Part shown: in pieces, positions 8,965-17,221 of the stretch
Position numbering within the stretch: position 1 is the stretch's first letter
Layout of the letters: each line of letters begins with the position of its first letter
NCBI RefSeq assembly: GCF_011602485.2
Contig: NZ_CP050022.2
Span: forward strand, 124,001-188,000
DNA: 64,000 nucleotides
Reading direction: 5' to 3'
From: Bradyrhizobium sp. 1(2017)
Lineage (GTDB): Bacteria > Pseudomonadota > Alphaproteobacteria > Rhizobiales > Xanthobacteraceae
Notes under the pieces: model-generated
Told to the model about the DNA's origin: nothing
The model's database searches: none
The model's input: the letters and a program-made list of their open reading frames with translations, nothing else
Made by a program: the position numbers and the translations under genes

Positions 8965-9054
8965 CTCGGCTGCTGGTCTGGCTTGACACTCCTGCTACGC
9001 CCTGATCCCTTTGTGAGAGGTGAACGCCCCCTGCTATTCGTAGACCCTCTACGG

Positions 9055-9366
9055 ATGGCAACCGCTTTTGTAGTGAAGCACGGGGCCACCATGACCGACA
9101 TCTTCAAGACATCGCTGACCCAATTCTCCACGCTCCTCGGGCGCATCGGAGCCGACCCCTCACGCCTGATGAGTGTGCGCGAGTGGTGGTATGAGATGGA
9201 CGAACCGGTGTCGATGTTGGTCGATCCCCAAGAGGCCTTCAAGGCAGACGAGCGGACGCTGCTGAAGGTCTGCCTGGACAACGGCATCGCGTATCGAGCG
9301 ACCACCACAGAGCGCCCTGCTGCCTTCCCAGCGTGGCTGTTCAGGGAAGTGTATCGGGAGCCCTGA
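9055..9366 (+). CDS. Hypothetical protein in the tRNA-Leu element
   Basis: A 103-residue product from the ATG at 9055. The frame is open upstream to a TTG at 8983 (127 residues), and an ATG at 9091 is also possible. The sequence is mixed alpha/beta with SVREWWYEMDEPVSM and an aromatic C-terminus (FPAWLFREVY). It has no signal, membrane span or known motif. It continues the same-strand series of small genes, 18-90 bp after the secreted protein depending on the start. Unrecognised. Confidence 0.4.
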   Translation: MATAFVVKHGATMTDIFKTSLTQFSTLLGRIGADPSRLMSVREWWYEMDEPVSMLVDPQEAFKADERTLLKVCLDNGIAYRATTTERPAAFPAWLFREVYREP

Positions 9367-9502
9367 GCGCCCGCGCTAATCTCCCTCATGAGTTCCCCCC
9401 GGATAGTTGGCGCAAATCCGCGAAGGCTCCATTCTGAGTGGGTCTGCTGCGAGCTTTCCCCCGCCGGGGGGCCTTCCTAAAGCACAGCAAGGCATTCTGA
9501 CG

Positions 9503-9859
9503 ATGATCCCAAGAAGGCGGTATGCGCCGACATGGTTGACGAAGGAGCAGATAGAGCGGCGGCTCGACGTGCTTGAGACGGTGAATGGTTTGCTCTGGCA
9601 CCCGAGGACTGGCCTTCACACTCCTGTCGAGGAGCGCTTCGACGCGGCGGTGGCGGACGTTGTGAAGCGAGCAATCCGAGAAGCGGAAGACGCACTGCGG
9701 TCAGCATTCTTGGACGCGGAGGAAGCCGGAAAGGCCCCTGTGGAACAACAGGTCATCAACTTCGTGAAGTCCTTCAACTGCATCGGCCCGGCCCGTCTGA
9801 AGCGGCTTCATCGGCACGCGACGGGAAGGCAGAGGCGCTGCACTGTAGAGACAGCCTGA
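9503..9859 (+). CDS. Hypothetical basic protein in the tRNA-Leu element
   Basis: A 118-residue product starting MIPRRRYAPTWLTKEQIERR. A long helical middle (VEERFDAAVADVVKRAIREAEDALRS is two helices) is followed by a basic C-terminus (RLKRLHRHATGRQRRC). The frame is open upstream to a TTG at 9407, but that part is Pro/Gly/Ser-rich and probably not coding. It may bind nucleic acid, judging only from charge. No family is recognised. Confidence 0.4.
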   Translation: MIPRRRYAPTWLTKEQIERRLDVLETVNGLLWHPRTGLHTPVEERFDAAVADVVKRAIREAEDALRSAFLDAEEAGKAPVEQQVINFVKSFNCIGPARLKRLHRHATGRQRRCTVETA

Positions 9860-10270
9860 AGAGCCGATACGATTGGCTACAGAGAAGAGTCTCACAACGG
9901 TTCCACGGAGCCGGTCGATTGGGTTGCAGTCTAGCCAATAGAGGACCTGTCCTCGGCGACGGCTAGATAGGTTGCACTACAGCCCTAAAGAGTGCCGCTG
10001 TCGAATAGGTTGCACGTTAGCAGGATGAAACATCCGCTCTTGCGCTGTGAGCTTGGCCGGATCAGCCATCATCCCGCGGCACACTTCGAAGCTGCACGCT
10101 AAAGGCCGCCACCTGTTTTGGGGGTGTTTAGTTCATGGGTAATGCTTGGTCCACCCCGCGCGGAGCTGCCAAGTCCCTGAAGCTGACCACTCCAGATGTC
10201 CTTCAGCACCCCAAGCCCAGCACCTCTCAGTTCCCGACCAACTTCCAAACCTACACCGGATCGCACACGC
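9860..10270. other. Repeat-rich non-coding patch upstream of the double-HTH gene
   Basis: A gene-poor stretch holding three copies of a GGTTGCA-centred motif (9918-9928, 9967-9977, 10005-10015). It also has nested inverted repeats: CTAGCC (9931-9936) with GGCTAG (9961-9966), and GAGGAC (9941-9946) with GTCCTC (9949-9954). A 53-codon frame at 10135-10296 follows a G-rich stretch, but nothing else supports it. The layout fits an operator or iteron-like control region for the downstream DNA-binding protein. Confidence 0.5.
9918..10015 (+). repeat. Three iteron-like direct repeats (RATWGGTTGCA type)
   Basis: ATTGGGTTGCA at 9918-9928, ATAGGTTGCAC at 9967-9977 and ATAGGTTGCAC at 10005-10015. The last two are identical over 11 bases; centre spacings are 49 and 38 bp. 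They lie about 260-350 bp upstream of the double-HTH gene in the same orientation. Confidence 0.55.
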
Positions 10271-10852
10271 ATGCTCTACGTCCACGAAACCCTTGACCGC
10301 CAGACCGGGTTGCTCGTCACCAATCCCATCGGCGAGCACATCACCATCACTGAACTAGGGGAAAAATATCGAGTTGGCCCGCGACGTGTCCGCATGATCC
10401 TCCATCACATGGGCGTTCTCGCTGCCGAAGGGCGGCGCTATCGCTTACCCCGAGCGTTCGTTGAACGTGGCTTTGGCATCCGACACGACAACCCAAGATC
10501 GGGTTACCCGTTCGACGTTCTGTCTCCGAAGTGCCAAGCGCTCATCGCTGAGGCGTGGGACGATACGGTTGCCGACCTCGAAGGCGAGGCCGCCCCGATC
10601 ATGCGCCGCGCCGAAGCTGCGCTTGCTGCATTCCGCTCGACCCGCCGTCGTGAGCTGACCACCCAACAGGCGGTGTGTTGGCTGTGCGACAATCATCCCC
10701 ATCTGCTCCATTGCCAGATCGCAGACATCCTCGGTGTCACCGCCCAGCTTGTGTCGAGGTTCACTAAGCTGCGGGCCAAACGGATCAACATCCGCAAGGC
10801 ACAGAAGGACCAACGACAGACGGACCCACAACGGCACGCCCTGCAGCAGTGA
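10271..10852 (+). CDS. Putative DNA-binding protein with two helix-turn-helix segments
   Basis: A 193-residue product. The N-terminal part has ITELGEKYRVGPRRVRMILH, a helix-turn-helix, followed by a wing-like AEGRRYRLP. The C-terminal part has HCQIADILGVTAQLVSRFTK, a second HTH, and a highly basic tail rich in Lys, Arg and Gln. The ATG at 10271 is chosen because upstream codons (frame open to 10196) give a Ser/Pro-rich stretch unlike a folded protein. The repeat array directly upstream is a possible target. It could be a regulator, an excisionase-like factor or a replication initiator. Family not recognised. Confidence 0.55.
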   Translation: MLYVHETLDRQTGLLVTNPIGEHITITELGEKYRVGPRRVRMILHHMGVLAAEGRRYRLPRAFVERGFGIRHDNPRSGYPFDVLSPKCQALIAEAWDDTVADLEGEAAPIMRRAEAALAAFRSTRRRELTTQQAVCWLCDNHPHLLHCQIADILGVTAQLVSRFTKLRAKRINIRKAQKDQRQTDPQRHALQQ

Positions 10853-10902
10853 TTGGACAGCCGTCGCGCCGGGGTGGTTCGGTCGCTTGCTGAATCTACT
10901 TG

Positions 10903-11913
10903 CTAGGAAGCTGCCGCCTTCTCTGATCCTGACGCTTTGCTGAGAAGCTGGATGATGTTCGAGCCCCCTTCGGCGCTTGGCTTTGTGAAACCCGTCTCCT
11001 GAGGCGAGAACATGCACGCAGAGGCGTGAGTAAGAATGATGTCCTTCTTGCTCTCTTCCTTCGCGGCATTCGCAAGAGCCTGGAACGTCAACAGGGCGTT
11101 CTGCCGATGCCTATTCACGATGGCGTTGTGGGTGTGGGACAGAAAGTTCCGCGAACAAAGCACCAGCACGTAGCCCATAGCCGCGAAGATCGCGAGTTTC
11201 GCCAGCGAGAACTGGACAGCTTCCATACTGTCGGCGGGGTGAAGGAACGGGACCTTGTGAAGGAAGACGGTCGAGCCTGCAAAGACTGCCAAGACGACCG
11301 CAGCGGCGATGGTGTAGGTGCGCCAGTCCTTCGCAACGGCATCATGGTGTTCGGCTTCGGTCTTGAAGTACGTAGCCTGAAACCCGACACCCTGCTCGGC
11401 AGCTACCTTTCTCACTTCGGCCAGCACGCGATTTGCTTCGGCCTCGTGTTCACCAAGTTTTTTCGTCAGTGCCGCAGCCTCATCCGTCGCGGCCTGCGAT
11501 GCAGCTCTGGCCTCCCGTTCGAGCCGCGAAAAATCCTGCCGGTTACTGGTGACGAACAAGATTGCGGGGCTGATCTGGTTGTACCACGCCTCGTAATTGG
11601 AGCTGAGCTGCTGGATCAGGCTCTGTCTGGTCTCCATCGCAGAACCCTGCTGCGGGGAGAACTTCTGCATCTGCTCTAGGATGTTGAAGAAAGCATCGGC
11701 CGCCGAGCGAACTTGGGCACGATGTCCTTGTGGAACCAGCGGCAAAACGTCGGCGGGGATCAACGAGAACAGATGCTGAGCCCTCTGAGCTGGCTCCACA
11801 GCGTCCTCGAATGACAGCTCTCTTCCAAGATCCTCCCGCCTCGGCAATGTCTTGGTGTCGAACGATTGCACCCTGACGAGGGATGCGACCTCCTTCGAGA
11901 TGTCCTCAGCCAT
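10903..11913 (-). CDS. Coiled-coil protein with two membrane segments, unknown function
   Basis: A 336-residue product from the ATG at 11913, preceded by GGGAGGA, a good ribosome-binding site; an in-frame extension to 12024 is unlikely. Residues about 1-120 look soluble and helical. Residues 125-190 are a probable coiled coil (Glu/Ala/Arg-rich, EREARAASQAATDEAAAL). Two hydrophobic spans follow, near 197-218 (IAAAVVLAVFAGSTVFL) and 233-255 (LAKLAIFAAMGYVLVLCS). The C-terminus returns to a soluble tail with HASACMFSPQETGF. The layout recalls two-TM effector proteins found in some defence loci, but no enzymatic motif supports that. Divergent from the serine recombinase, sharing a 206-bp repeat-bearing promoter region. 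Confidence 0.6.
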   Translation of the reverse strand: MAEDISKEVASLVRVQSFDTKTLPRREDLGRELSFEDAVEPAQRAQHLFSLIPADVLPLVPQGHRAQVRSAADAFFNILEQMQKFSPQQGSAMETRQSLIQQLSSNYEAWYNQISPAILFVTSNRQDFSRLEREARAASQAATDEAAALTKKLGEHEAEANRVLAEVRKVAAEQGVGFQATYFKTEAEHHDAVAKDWRTYTIAAAVVLAVFAGSTVFLHKVPFLHPADSMEAVQFSLAKLAIFAAMGYVLVLCSRNFLSHTHNAIVNRHRQNALLTFQALANAAKEESKKDIILTHASACMFSPQETGFTKPSAEGGSNIIQLLSKASGSEKAAAS

Positions 11914-11996
11914 TTGGTTCCTCCCGGTCGCAACTCTTACGAGTGCCCAGTCTGAAGGCAACATGAAGCGAGAGCTGTGAACAGGTTCCACAGGTT

Positions 11997-12106
11997 GTCC
12001 GTAAGGGTATGCCCGAGCGGACAATCCTGGCAGGCTCGAAATCGCGTCCGTTAGGGTTGACTTGGCTCAACGGACACGATATACAACGGACGTTACCCTA
12101 ACGGAC
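11997..12106. promoter_or_regulatory. Evenly spaced 12-bp repeats between the two-TM gene and the recombinase
   Basis: GTCCGTAAGGGT (11997-12008) and GTCCGTTAGGGT (12046-12057) are direct repeats with one mismatch. ACCCTAACGGAC (12095-12106) is the perfect inverted copy. Starts are exactly 49 bp apart. Two extra half-sites AACGGAC lie at 12069-12075 and 12085-12091. The array is in the divergent intergenic region and ends 14 bp before the recombinase ATG. It may be a resolution site, a recombinase crossover site or an operator. Confidence 0.7.
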
Positions 12107-12119
12107 AACGGGGGCGTCC

Positions 12120-12758
12120 ATGGCCACGATCTTCTACGCGCGAGTATCCACCACCGACCAAACCGTCGAGCATCAGCGGACAGGGGCGGAGGCCGCAGGC
12201 TTCAAGATCGACCGCGTCATCGCGGACCATGGCGTGTCGGGCATCAGCACCCGCCTTGCCGAACGTCCCGAGGGTAAGCGGCTCTTCGACATTCTCCGCA
12301 GCGGCGACATCCTCGTGGTTCGCTGGATCGACCGCCTCGGGCGCAACTACGGTGACGTGTGCGACACCATCAGGGAGTTCATGCGGCGCGGTGTCGTCAT
12401 CCGCACGGTGATCAACGGCCTCACCTTCGACGGCGCAACAAAGGACCCCATGCAGCAGGCCGTCAGAGACGCGCTCATTGCCTTCATGGCCGCCACCGCA
12501 CAGGCCAATGCCGAGGCCATCAAGGAAGCACAGCGCGGCGGCATCGCACTCGCCAAGGCGACGGCGGGCGAGATGAAGTATCGGGGGCGGAAGCCGACGT
12601 TCGACAAGGAACAGCTCGAAGTGGTCCGCAACATGTTGGGGCAGTCGGCGGGCGTCGGGCAGATCGCAGCGGCAACGGGACTGAGCCGACAGACAGTCTA
12701 TCGCATCAAGGACGATCCGGCGGGAGCCGAAGCGGCGTTGAGGAGCTGGGCTGCTTAG
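12120..12758 (+). CDS. Serine recombinase / resolvase family protein
   Basis: A 212-residue small serine recombinase. The catalytic Ser is S10 in FYARVST. The Arg-rich active site shows in VVRWIDRLGRNYGDV, and the long E-helix region follows (AFMAATAQANAEAIKEAQR). The C-terminal DNA-binding domain has IAAATGLSRQTVYRI, a Hin-like HTH. Length and order match Tn3-type resolvases and DNA invertases. The ATG at 12120 follows a G-rich ribosome-binding site. Upstream 12-bp repeats could be its binding sites. In an element that already has a tyrosine integrase, it may resolve multimers or invert a segment. Confidence 0.92.
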   Translation: MATIFYARVSTTDQTVEHQRTGAEAAGFKIDRVIADHGVSGISTRLAERPEGKRLFDILRSGDILVVRWIDRLGRNYGDVCDTIREFMRRGVVIRTVINGLTFDGATKDPMQQAVRDALIAFMAATAQANAEAIKEAQRGGIALAKATAGEMKYRGRKPTFDKEQLEVVRNMLGQSAGVGQIAAATGLSRQTVYRIKDDPAGAEAALRSWAA

Positions 12759-13038
12759 TCAGGCAGCTCTAAGTGCACCTTCGCCGCACTATCAGTGTTT
12801 TTGCGCGGATCGGTTGGAGAGACGTAACGCTCTGGAATCTGGACAAGAATCCGAACTCTTGCTATCTAAAAGCATCGAGCGACCGCCTCCCCCTTGCCAG
12901 AGTTTGGTCGGTCGCCCGATTCTTGCACCCTCATACGATTGAGGGGCAGCTACTGCACCTTACCTACGTGCCCGTGGCGCGGGTCGCGTCGGAAGGCTCT
13001 ACAACCCCAAACCACGGGGTAAGTTCTGGGGCCGGCGC
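12759..13038. other. Non-coding gap with an inverted repeat
   Basis: GCGACCG (12879-12885) pairs with CGGTCGC (12909-12915) across a 23-nt loop. No gene is supported. The gap separates two convergent genes, the recombinase and the DUF5343-like gene, so a weak bidirectional terminator is possible. Confidence 0.35.
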
Positions 13039-13785
13039 TCACACTTCGGCGTCGGCCTCGCTGTTTCTGGCTTTGCTACCGACCACTGGTATGCAGAAGT
13101 CCAAGACGGCCTCGAAGGTCGTCATGAACCTTGCCCTCTCGTCCTTGGTCCACCCTTCGGCAGCATCCGGCAAACTCTCAAGCAACCCAGCAAGCGCCGG
13201 AGGCAACTCGCCTGGGCCTTTCGCTGGATTTTTCGTGGCGGCCTTTCCAACGCTTCGGGGCGGGGGCGAGACAGCACGCGGGGCGCGACCAACAGTGGGC
13301 GAACGAGCGCCGCTTGACGAACGCGCACCACTTGATGGCCGGACGCTTCCCGCCTTCTCTGGCATCATTCCGGCGTTCGCGCACAGGCCCACGAAGAGCG
13401 TGACCATTCGCGATTGTTGACCAACAGGCTGATAGTTGCGGAAGGCGTCACGGATGCGCGTCTCGTCGTCCCGAGTTGGATCGACGATGGAGAAGATGTC
13501 AGCGTAAGCCGACCTCAGCCATTCTTCTTGGCGTGTCCTGAACTCGGCTTCGGCTGCAAGACGAAGCCCCTCCAGCGTGGGCGTCGGTGCACCGTCTGCG
13601 TCGATGAGGTCCAGCGTAGTCAAAGCATAGAGTACGCGAGAGATAAGGCTGTCTGGTACGCCAATGCGGCCCAGAGCCTCGCCGTTCAGAGGCACAGGCA
13701 AACCGCGGTCACGATACCGCTTCACGATATCGATGATCGTCGCCGCTGGCGCGTAAGGCGCCGATTTGTCTGCCGTGACCGGCAT
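13039..13785 (-). CDS. DUF5343-like domain protein
   Basis: A 248-residue product. The N-terminal two-thirds read MPVTADKSAPYAPAATIIDI then SLISRVLYALTTLDLIDADG and GQQSRMVTLFVGLC, which I recognise from DUF5343 proteins, a family of unknown function frequent in mobile regions. The first half has a winged-helix-like pattern. From about 145 a Ser/Pro/Arg-rich linker leads to a short helical C-terminus. The ATG at 13785 is preferred over an upstream one at 13818 because it matches the family N-terminus. The family call is from memory, without a profile search. Confidence 0.7.
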   Translation of the reverse strand: MPVTADKSAPYAPAATIIDIVKRYRDRGLPVPLNGEALGRIGVPDSLISRVLYALTTLDLIDADGAPTPTLEGLRLAAEAEFRTRQEEWLRSAYADIFSIVDPTRDDETRIRDAFRNYQPVGQQSRMVTLFVGLCANAGMMPEKAGSVRPSSGARSSSGARSPTVGRAPRAVSPPPRSVGKAATKNPAKGPGELPPALAGLLESLPDAAEGWTKDERARFMTTFEAVLDFCIPVVGSKARNSEADAEV

Positions 13786-14275
13786 TACAGGCTCCGGGTT
13801 CGAGATGAAGCCATTCAATCACATCCTCGACGGCAACACAAGTTTTTCGTCTTCTTGTTACTCGGTACAGTCATCGCGCCTCTCTATGAACGTAAACAGC
13901 TGAAATTATTTGATAATTCTAAATGTCAAGCTGCCTTGGCCCCGTACAAGCCCGGATACGACCCGTTCTTTAGCTGCAAACTTCACGCTCAAGTGAAGCC
14001 GCTATATGACCGTTATGGTCGTTTCAGGCTGGATATCGCGCTTTGATACTGACCGGATCGACATGATGTACCATCAGATGGTTGCGCTTCATCATGATTT
14101 GCGAGTTACTCGTACGCAGCCGGAGGGATCGAGGGAGCAATCTTATAAAGATAATAATATCAATAAGATATAACGTACGTTCCCTCGACTGCGGTGATCC
14201 ATGCAGGATGAATATCCACAGTATCCACAGATTAGATGTCGAGGGGACGATTCGTGGGGTTAGCGATTCGCCGCT
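13786..14275. other. AT-rich, palindrome-rich non-coding region next to the integrase gene
   Basis: About 490 bp without a convincing gene and clearly richer in A+T than its surroundings. Perfect inverted repeats: AATTAT/ATAATT (13904-13918), CTTCAC/GTGAAG (13981-13998) and ACCAT/ATGGT (14070-14082). An A+T-rich run is at about 14140-14175. Two abutting 9-mers of DnaA-box type follow (14212-14229). Frames crossing the region overlap the DUF5343 or integrase genes and encode nothing recognisable. It could be an origin-like, transfer or excision-control region. Confidence 0.5.
14212..14229 (+). other. Tandem DnaA-box-like 9-mers
   Basis: ATATCCACA (14212-14220) is followed directly by GTATCCACA (14221-14229). 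Each differs from the consensus DnaA box TTATCCACA only at the first base. They lie about 40 bp from an A+T-rich run and 47 bp from the end of the integrase gene. Confidence 0.45.
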
Positions 14276-15859
14276 TCAGGCGGCAAGGTCATCGGCTTCT
14301 GTGACCCGCTGCGTGATGTCATATCGCGGATACTTCGCGAGCGCCGTAGCCATCGCCTTGAACGTCCGGTCACCGTAGTCGTCGGAAACATCCCGCCGTC
14401 CGTGTCCGCAGATCGCATTGACGACCCGCTCGCTCGCATCAACCTCGCCGCCAACCGTCTGGAAGCGATGACGCCAGCCGTGATTCGGACTGACCCTTTC
14501 GTCCGCAACGATGCTCCGCGCAAACTCGCACAGTCTGTTTTTCACAGCACGAATGCGACCACGAGCCTTCTCTCGGTCACTCGCAGCCACAAACAGATAG
14601 CCCTCTGGTGCAGCCTTCACGATCTCCAAGAAGCCACACTCGACTAGATGTTCGTGCAGAACCACACGCCGGGTTTGTTTATTTTTCACCGGGCCAGCCT
14701 CGGGGGTGATGGTTACGACGACGTAGGGCCCTCGCTGCTCGACATCCTCTCGTCGAAGCTGAACCATCTCGCCCACCCGGGAACCAGTGTACGCACACAG
14801 CCAGGGTACCCACCGCTTTGCCATTGCAGTTTGAGGCAGCTCGCGAGGAGCGGCAACGTAGGAACTGGATGCCTTCAGGATCGCAAGCGCCTCGCGCAAG
14901 ACGAAACCCTTGGGCCGTTCTTGAATCGTCTTACCCAGCTTCAACTTCAGCTTCGGCACAGGGTTTTCAGTCAAACGACGATTCTCTGTCGCCCAGCCGA
15001 ATACCGACTTGAAGACCGACATATCCGTGTCCTTGACTGTCTTCAGCGAAAGGCCGTCCGCAAGGCGTCGGTCCTTCCATCGGATGAAGTCCTCAGGTGT
15101 AAGCGAAGCGGCATCGTCGTGGCCCAAGAAGTCTACGAATCGCCGCAGGAGCGAACCGTATTCCTCGATTGTTTTCTCGGTGCGGTTGGCTAGTCGCGCT
15201 TCCTTGGCCCAGTCTGTCCAGAGAGCGATGATGCCGACAGTCAGCGGAACGTCACGAAGAGGTGCGATTGGCTTCCATTCAGGAAACCGCGCTTCGACGA
15301 GGTCCGGCCCATAGTCCCCTCTGCCCCAGCGCTCCAAGAGCGCCGTAGCGTCCTTGAACGCTTCATGCAGGGCAGCAGCCAAACGGGCTGAACTGTCGTC
15401 ATCGATCCGCAGCGCCTTACGTTGGAGCAGCTCAGCAACGTAGGGAGCCATCTCACGTTGCGCCGTCGCAGGGTCCCACTTGAGCGCGGCTTGGTGGAGC
15501 ATGTTCCAAAGCGTTGCCCGGCCGGGATCGCTCTCCCAGGTCTTCTTGGAATGACGGTAGGCTTCGCCCGCGAGCGCAATGACCTCCCGATGAGTGAGGC
15601 GACGAGGGGCCTCGCGCATCGAACGCCAAACATCATCAAGGTAGGCGAGCGCCTTGGCCTGCCGTACTTTGGCTTCCCGAGGATCGTGGGTGCGCAGCGA
15701 CACCTTGATTGTGCCGCTGCGGCCAACCTGCACTTCCGCAGTCTCATCCCCCACGGGCACACGCAGCACCACGCCCACCGCCTTGTCGGTCAGGTCAGCA
15801 GGAACGCGCTTTCTAAGGTAATGAACGGAGGAGCCGTCGCGGCGGATAGGAGAGGCCAT
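14276..15859 (-). CDS. int: Tyrosine recombinase (phage-type integrase)
   Basis: Site-specific recombinase that would integrate and excise the element. In 527 residues from the ATG at 15859 (MASPIRRDGSSVHYLRKRVP): an N-terminal arm-binding region, a SAM-like core-binding domain near 215-300, and a catalytic domain with R361 (AYTGSRVGE), H460 and R463 (HGWR), H486 (CGHGRRD) and the nucleophile Y495 (DDYGDR). The full R-H-R-H-Y set is present, so it should be active. An upstream start at 15910 adds 17 residues unlike the family. It lies 98 bp from the tRNA-Leu 3' end. Confidence 0.95.
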   Translation of the reverse strand: MASPIRRDGSSVHYLRKRVPADLTDKAVGVVLRVPVGDETAEVQVGRSGTIKVSLRTHDPREAKVRQAKALAYLDDVWRSMREAPRRLTHREVIALAGEAYRHSKKTWESDPGRATLWNMLHQAALKWDPATAQREMAPYVAELLQRKALRIDDDSSARLAAALHEAFKDATALLERWGRGDYGPDLVEARFPEWKPIAPLRDVPLTVGIIALWTDWAKEARLANRTEKTIEEYGSLLRRFVDFLGHDDAASLTPEDFIRWKDRRLADGLSLKTVKDTDMSVFKSVFGWATENRRLTENPVPKLKLKLGKTIQERPKGFVLREALAILKASSSYVAAPRELPQTAMAKRWVPWLCAYTGSRVGEMVQLRREDVEQRGPYVVVTITPEAGPVKNKQTRRVVLHEHLVECGFLEIVKAAPEGYLFVAASDREKARGRIRAVKNRLCEFARSIVADERVSPNHGWRHRFQTVGGEVDASERVVNAICGHGRRDVSDDYGDRTFKAMATALAKYPRYDITQRVTEADDLAA

Positions 15860-15957
15860 TCGCAGAAGCATGTGTACCGTCTCTGTGCACCAGTTGAGAC
15901 GGTCGATCACCCTTAGTTATCAGGGACTTCAGCGAAATCAACTACATCGCAGAGCGA

Positions 15958-16044
<87 letters not shown>

Positions 16045-16068
16045 ATGCCGTTTGGGGCACGGAGGCGG

Positions 16069-16097
16069 TTACTACGGTTCGGTGACGCCGTTGTCAA
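16069..16097 (-). promoter_or_regulatory. Sigma-70-type promoter for tRNA-Leu
   Basis: On the minus strand, TTGACA (16097-16092) and TAGTAA (16074-16069) are separated by exactly 17 bp. This places the -10 box about 25 bp before the tRNA 5' end. A perfect -35 box in a GC-rich genome is notable. Confidence 0.7.
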
Positions 16098-16195
16098 TTC
16101 ATGCTTGAAGCCTGTTTCGGGATGCCGATTGCGCATCGCAAACCGGCCCGATACAAGCCTGACAACACCTTAGCCCACCTGCAGGAACCGACCCC

Positions 16196-17161
16196 ATGGC
16201 ATCGAATCTGGACACGCTCGTCACGGTTTTCGGCGGATCGGGATTTTTGGGCCGGAATGTCGTCCGCGCCCTGTGCAAGCGCGATTACCGGGTCCGGGTC
16301 GCGGTGCGGCGGCCGGAACTGGCTGGGTTTCTCCAGCCCTCCGGCAAGGTCGGGCAGGTCCACACCGTGCAGGCCAATTTGCGCTATCCGGCCTCGGTCG
16401 AGGCGGCGCTGCGTGATTCGCATGTCGTCATCAACCTCGTTGGCGTCCTCACCGAGGGCGGCGCGCAGACCTTCGACGCCGTCCAGGCGAGGGGTGCCGA
16501 AACCGTGGCCAGGGCGGCGGCCGCGGCCGGCGCCCAATTGATTCATGTCTCCGCGATCGGCGCCGACGCCGAATCGCCCTCGCGCTATGCCAAGGCCAAG
16601 GCGGCCGGCGAAGCCGCGGTCCTGGCCGCGGTGCCGTCGGCGACGATCTTCCGCCCGTCCGTGATGTTCGGGCCCGAGGACCAGTTCACCAACCGCTTTG
16701 CCGCGCTGGCCCGGATGTTGCCGGTGCTGCCGCTGGTCGGCGGCGATACCAGGATGCAGCCGGTCTATGTCGGCGACGTCGCCACCGCCATCGCCGATGC
16801 CGTCGACGGCAAGGCCGTTGCGGGCGCGACCTACGAGCTCGGCGGGCCGGAGGTGCTGACCATGCGCGAGATCATCGAGGCCATCCTCACCATCACCGGC
16901 CGCAAGCCGGCGCTGATCCCGCTGCCGTTCGGCCTCGCCCGCTTCGAGGCCTCTTTCCTGCAATTCGCGCCGGGCGCGTTCAAGCTGACGCCGGACCAGG
17001 TCACGTTGCTCGAACGCGACAATGTCGTGTCGGATGCGGCGAAGGCGGCGAGCCTGACCCTGGAAGGGCTCGGCATCACCCCGGACTCGCTGGAAGCGAT
17101 CGCTCCGCAATATCTCTGGCGCTTCCGCGCGGCCGGTCAGTTCCAGCGCATGAGCGTGTGA
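16196..17161 (+). CDS. NDUFA9-like NAD(P)-binding epimerase/dehydratase family protein
   Basis: A 321-residue atypical short-chain dehydrogenase of the NmrA/NDUFA9 type. It opens with the Rossmann motif VTVFGGSGFLGRNVVRAL, and ARLMP-type (ARMLPVLPLVGGDTRMQPVYV) and RPSVMFGPEDQF segments match bacterial complex-I NDUFA9-like proteins. The YxxxK pair appears as RYAKAKAAGE. In alphaproteobacteria this protein is an accessory NAD(P)H-binding subunit of complex I or a quinone-related dehydrogenase. It is divergent from tRNA-Leu and convergent with the DprE2-like gene. The precise role is not visible from sequence. Confidence 0.85.
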   Translation: MASNLDTLVTVFGGSGFLGRNVVRALCKRDYRVRVAVRRPELAGFLQPSGKVGQVHTVQANLRYPASVEAALRDSHVVINLVGVLTEGGAQTFDAVQARGAETVARAAAAAGAQLIHVSAIGADAESPSRYAKAKAAGEAAVLAAVPSATIFRPSVMFGPEDQFTNRFAALARMLPVLPLVGGDTRMQPVYVGDVATAIADAVDGKAVAGATYELGGPEVLTMREIIEAILTITGRKPALIPLPFGLARFEASFLQFAPGAFKLTPDQVTLLERDNVVSDAAKAASLTLEGLGITPDSLEAIAPQYLWRFRAAGQFQRMSV

Positions 17162-17221
17162 GGTTTCCAGGTCTCCCGCTTGCGGGAGAGGGAGCGCACC
17201 GCCGCCGCTGCGGCTACAGCA

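Noticed and set aside
9918..10015. Considered as a CRISPR array
   Set aside because: Only three short 11-bp motifs with unequal spacing and no cas genes.
10135..10296. 53-codon frame before the double-HTH gene
   Set aside because: A G-rich sequence precedes it, but composition is low in structure and no homology is recognisable; kept only as a remark.
13414..14046. 210-codon plus-strand frame
   Set aside because: First half is antisense to the DUF5343-like gene and the rest falls in the palindrome-rich region; no ribosome-binding site or motif.
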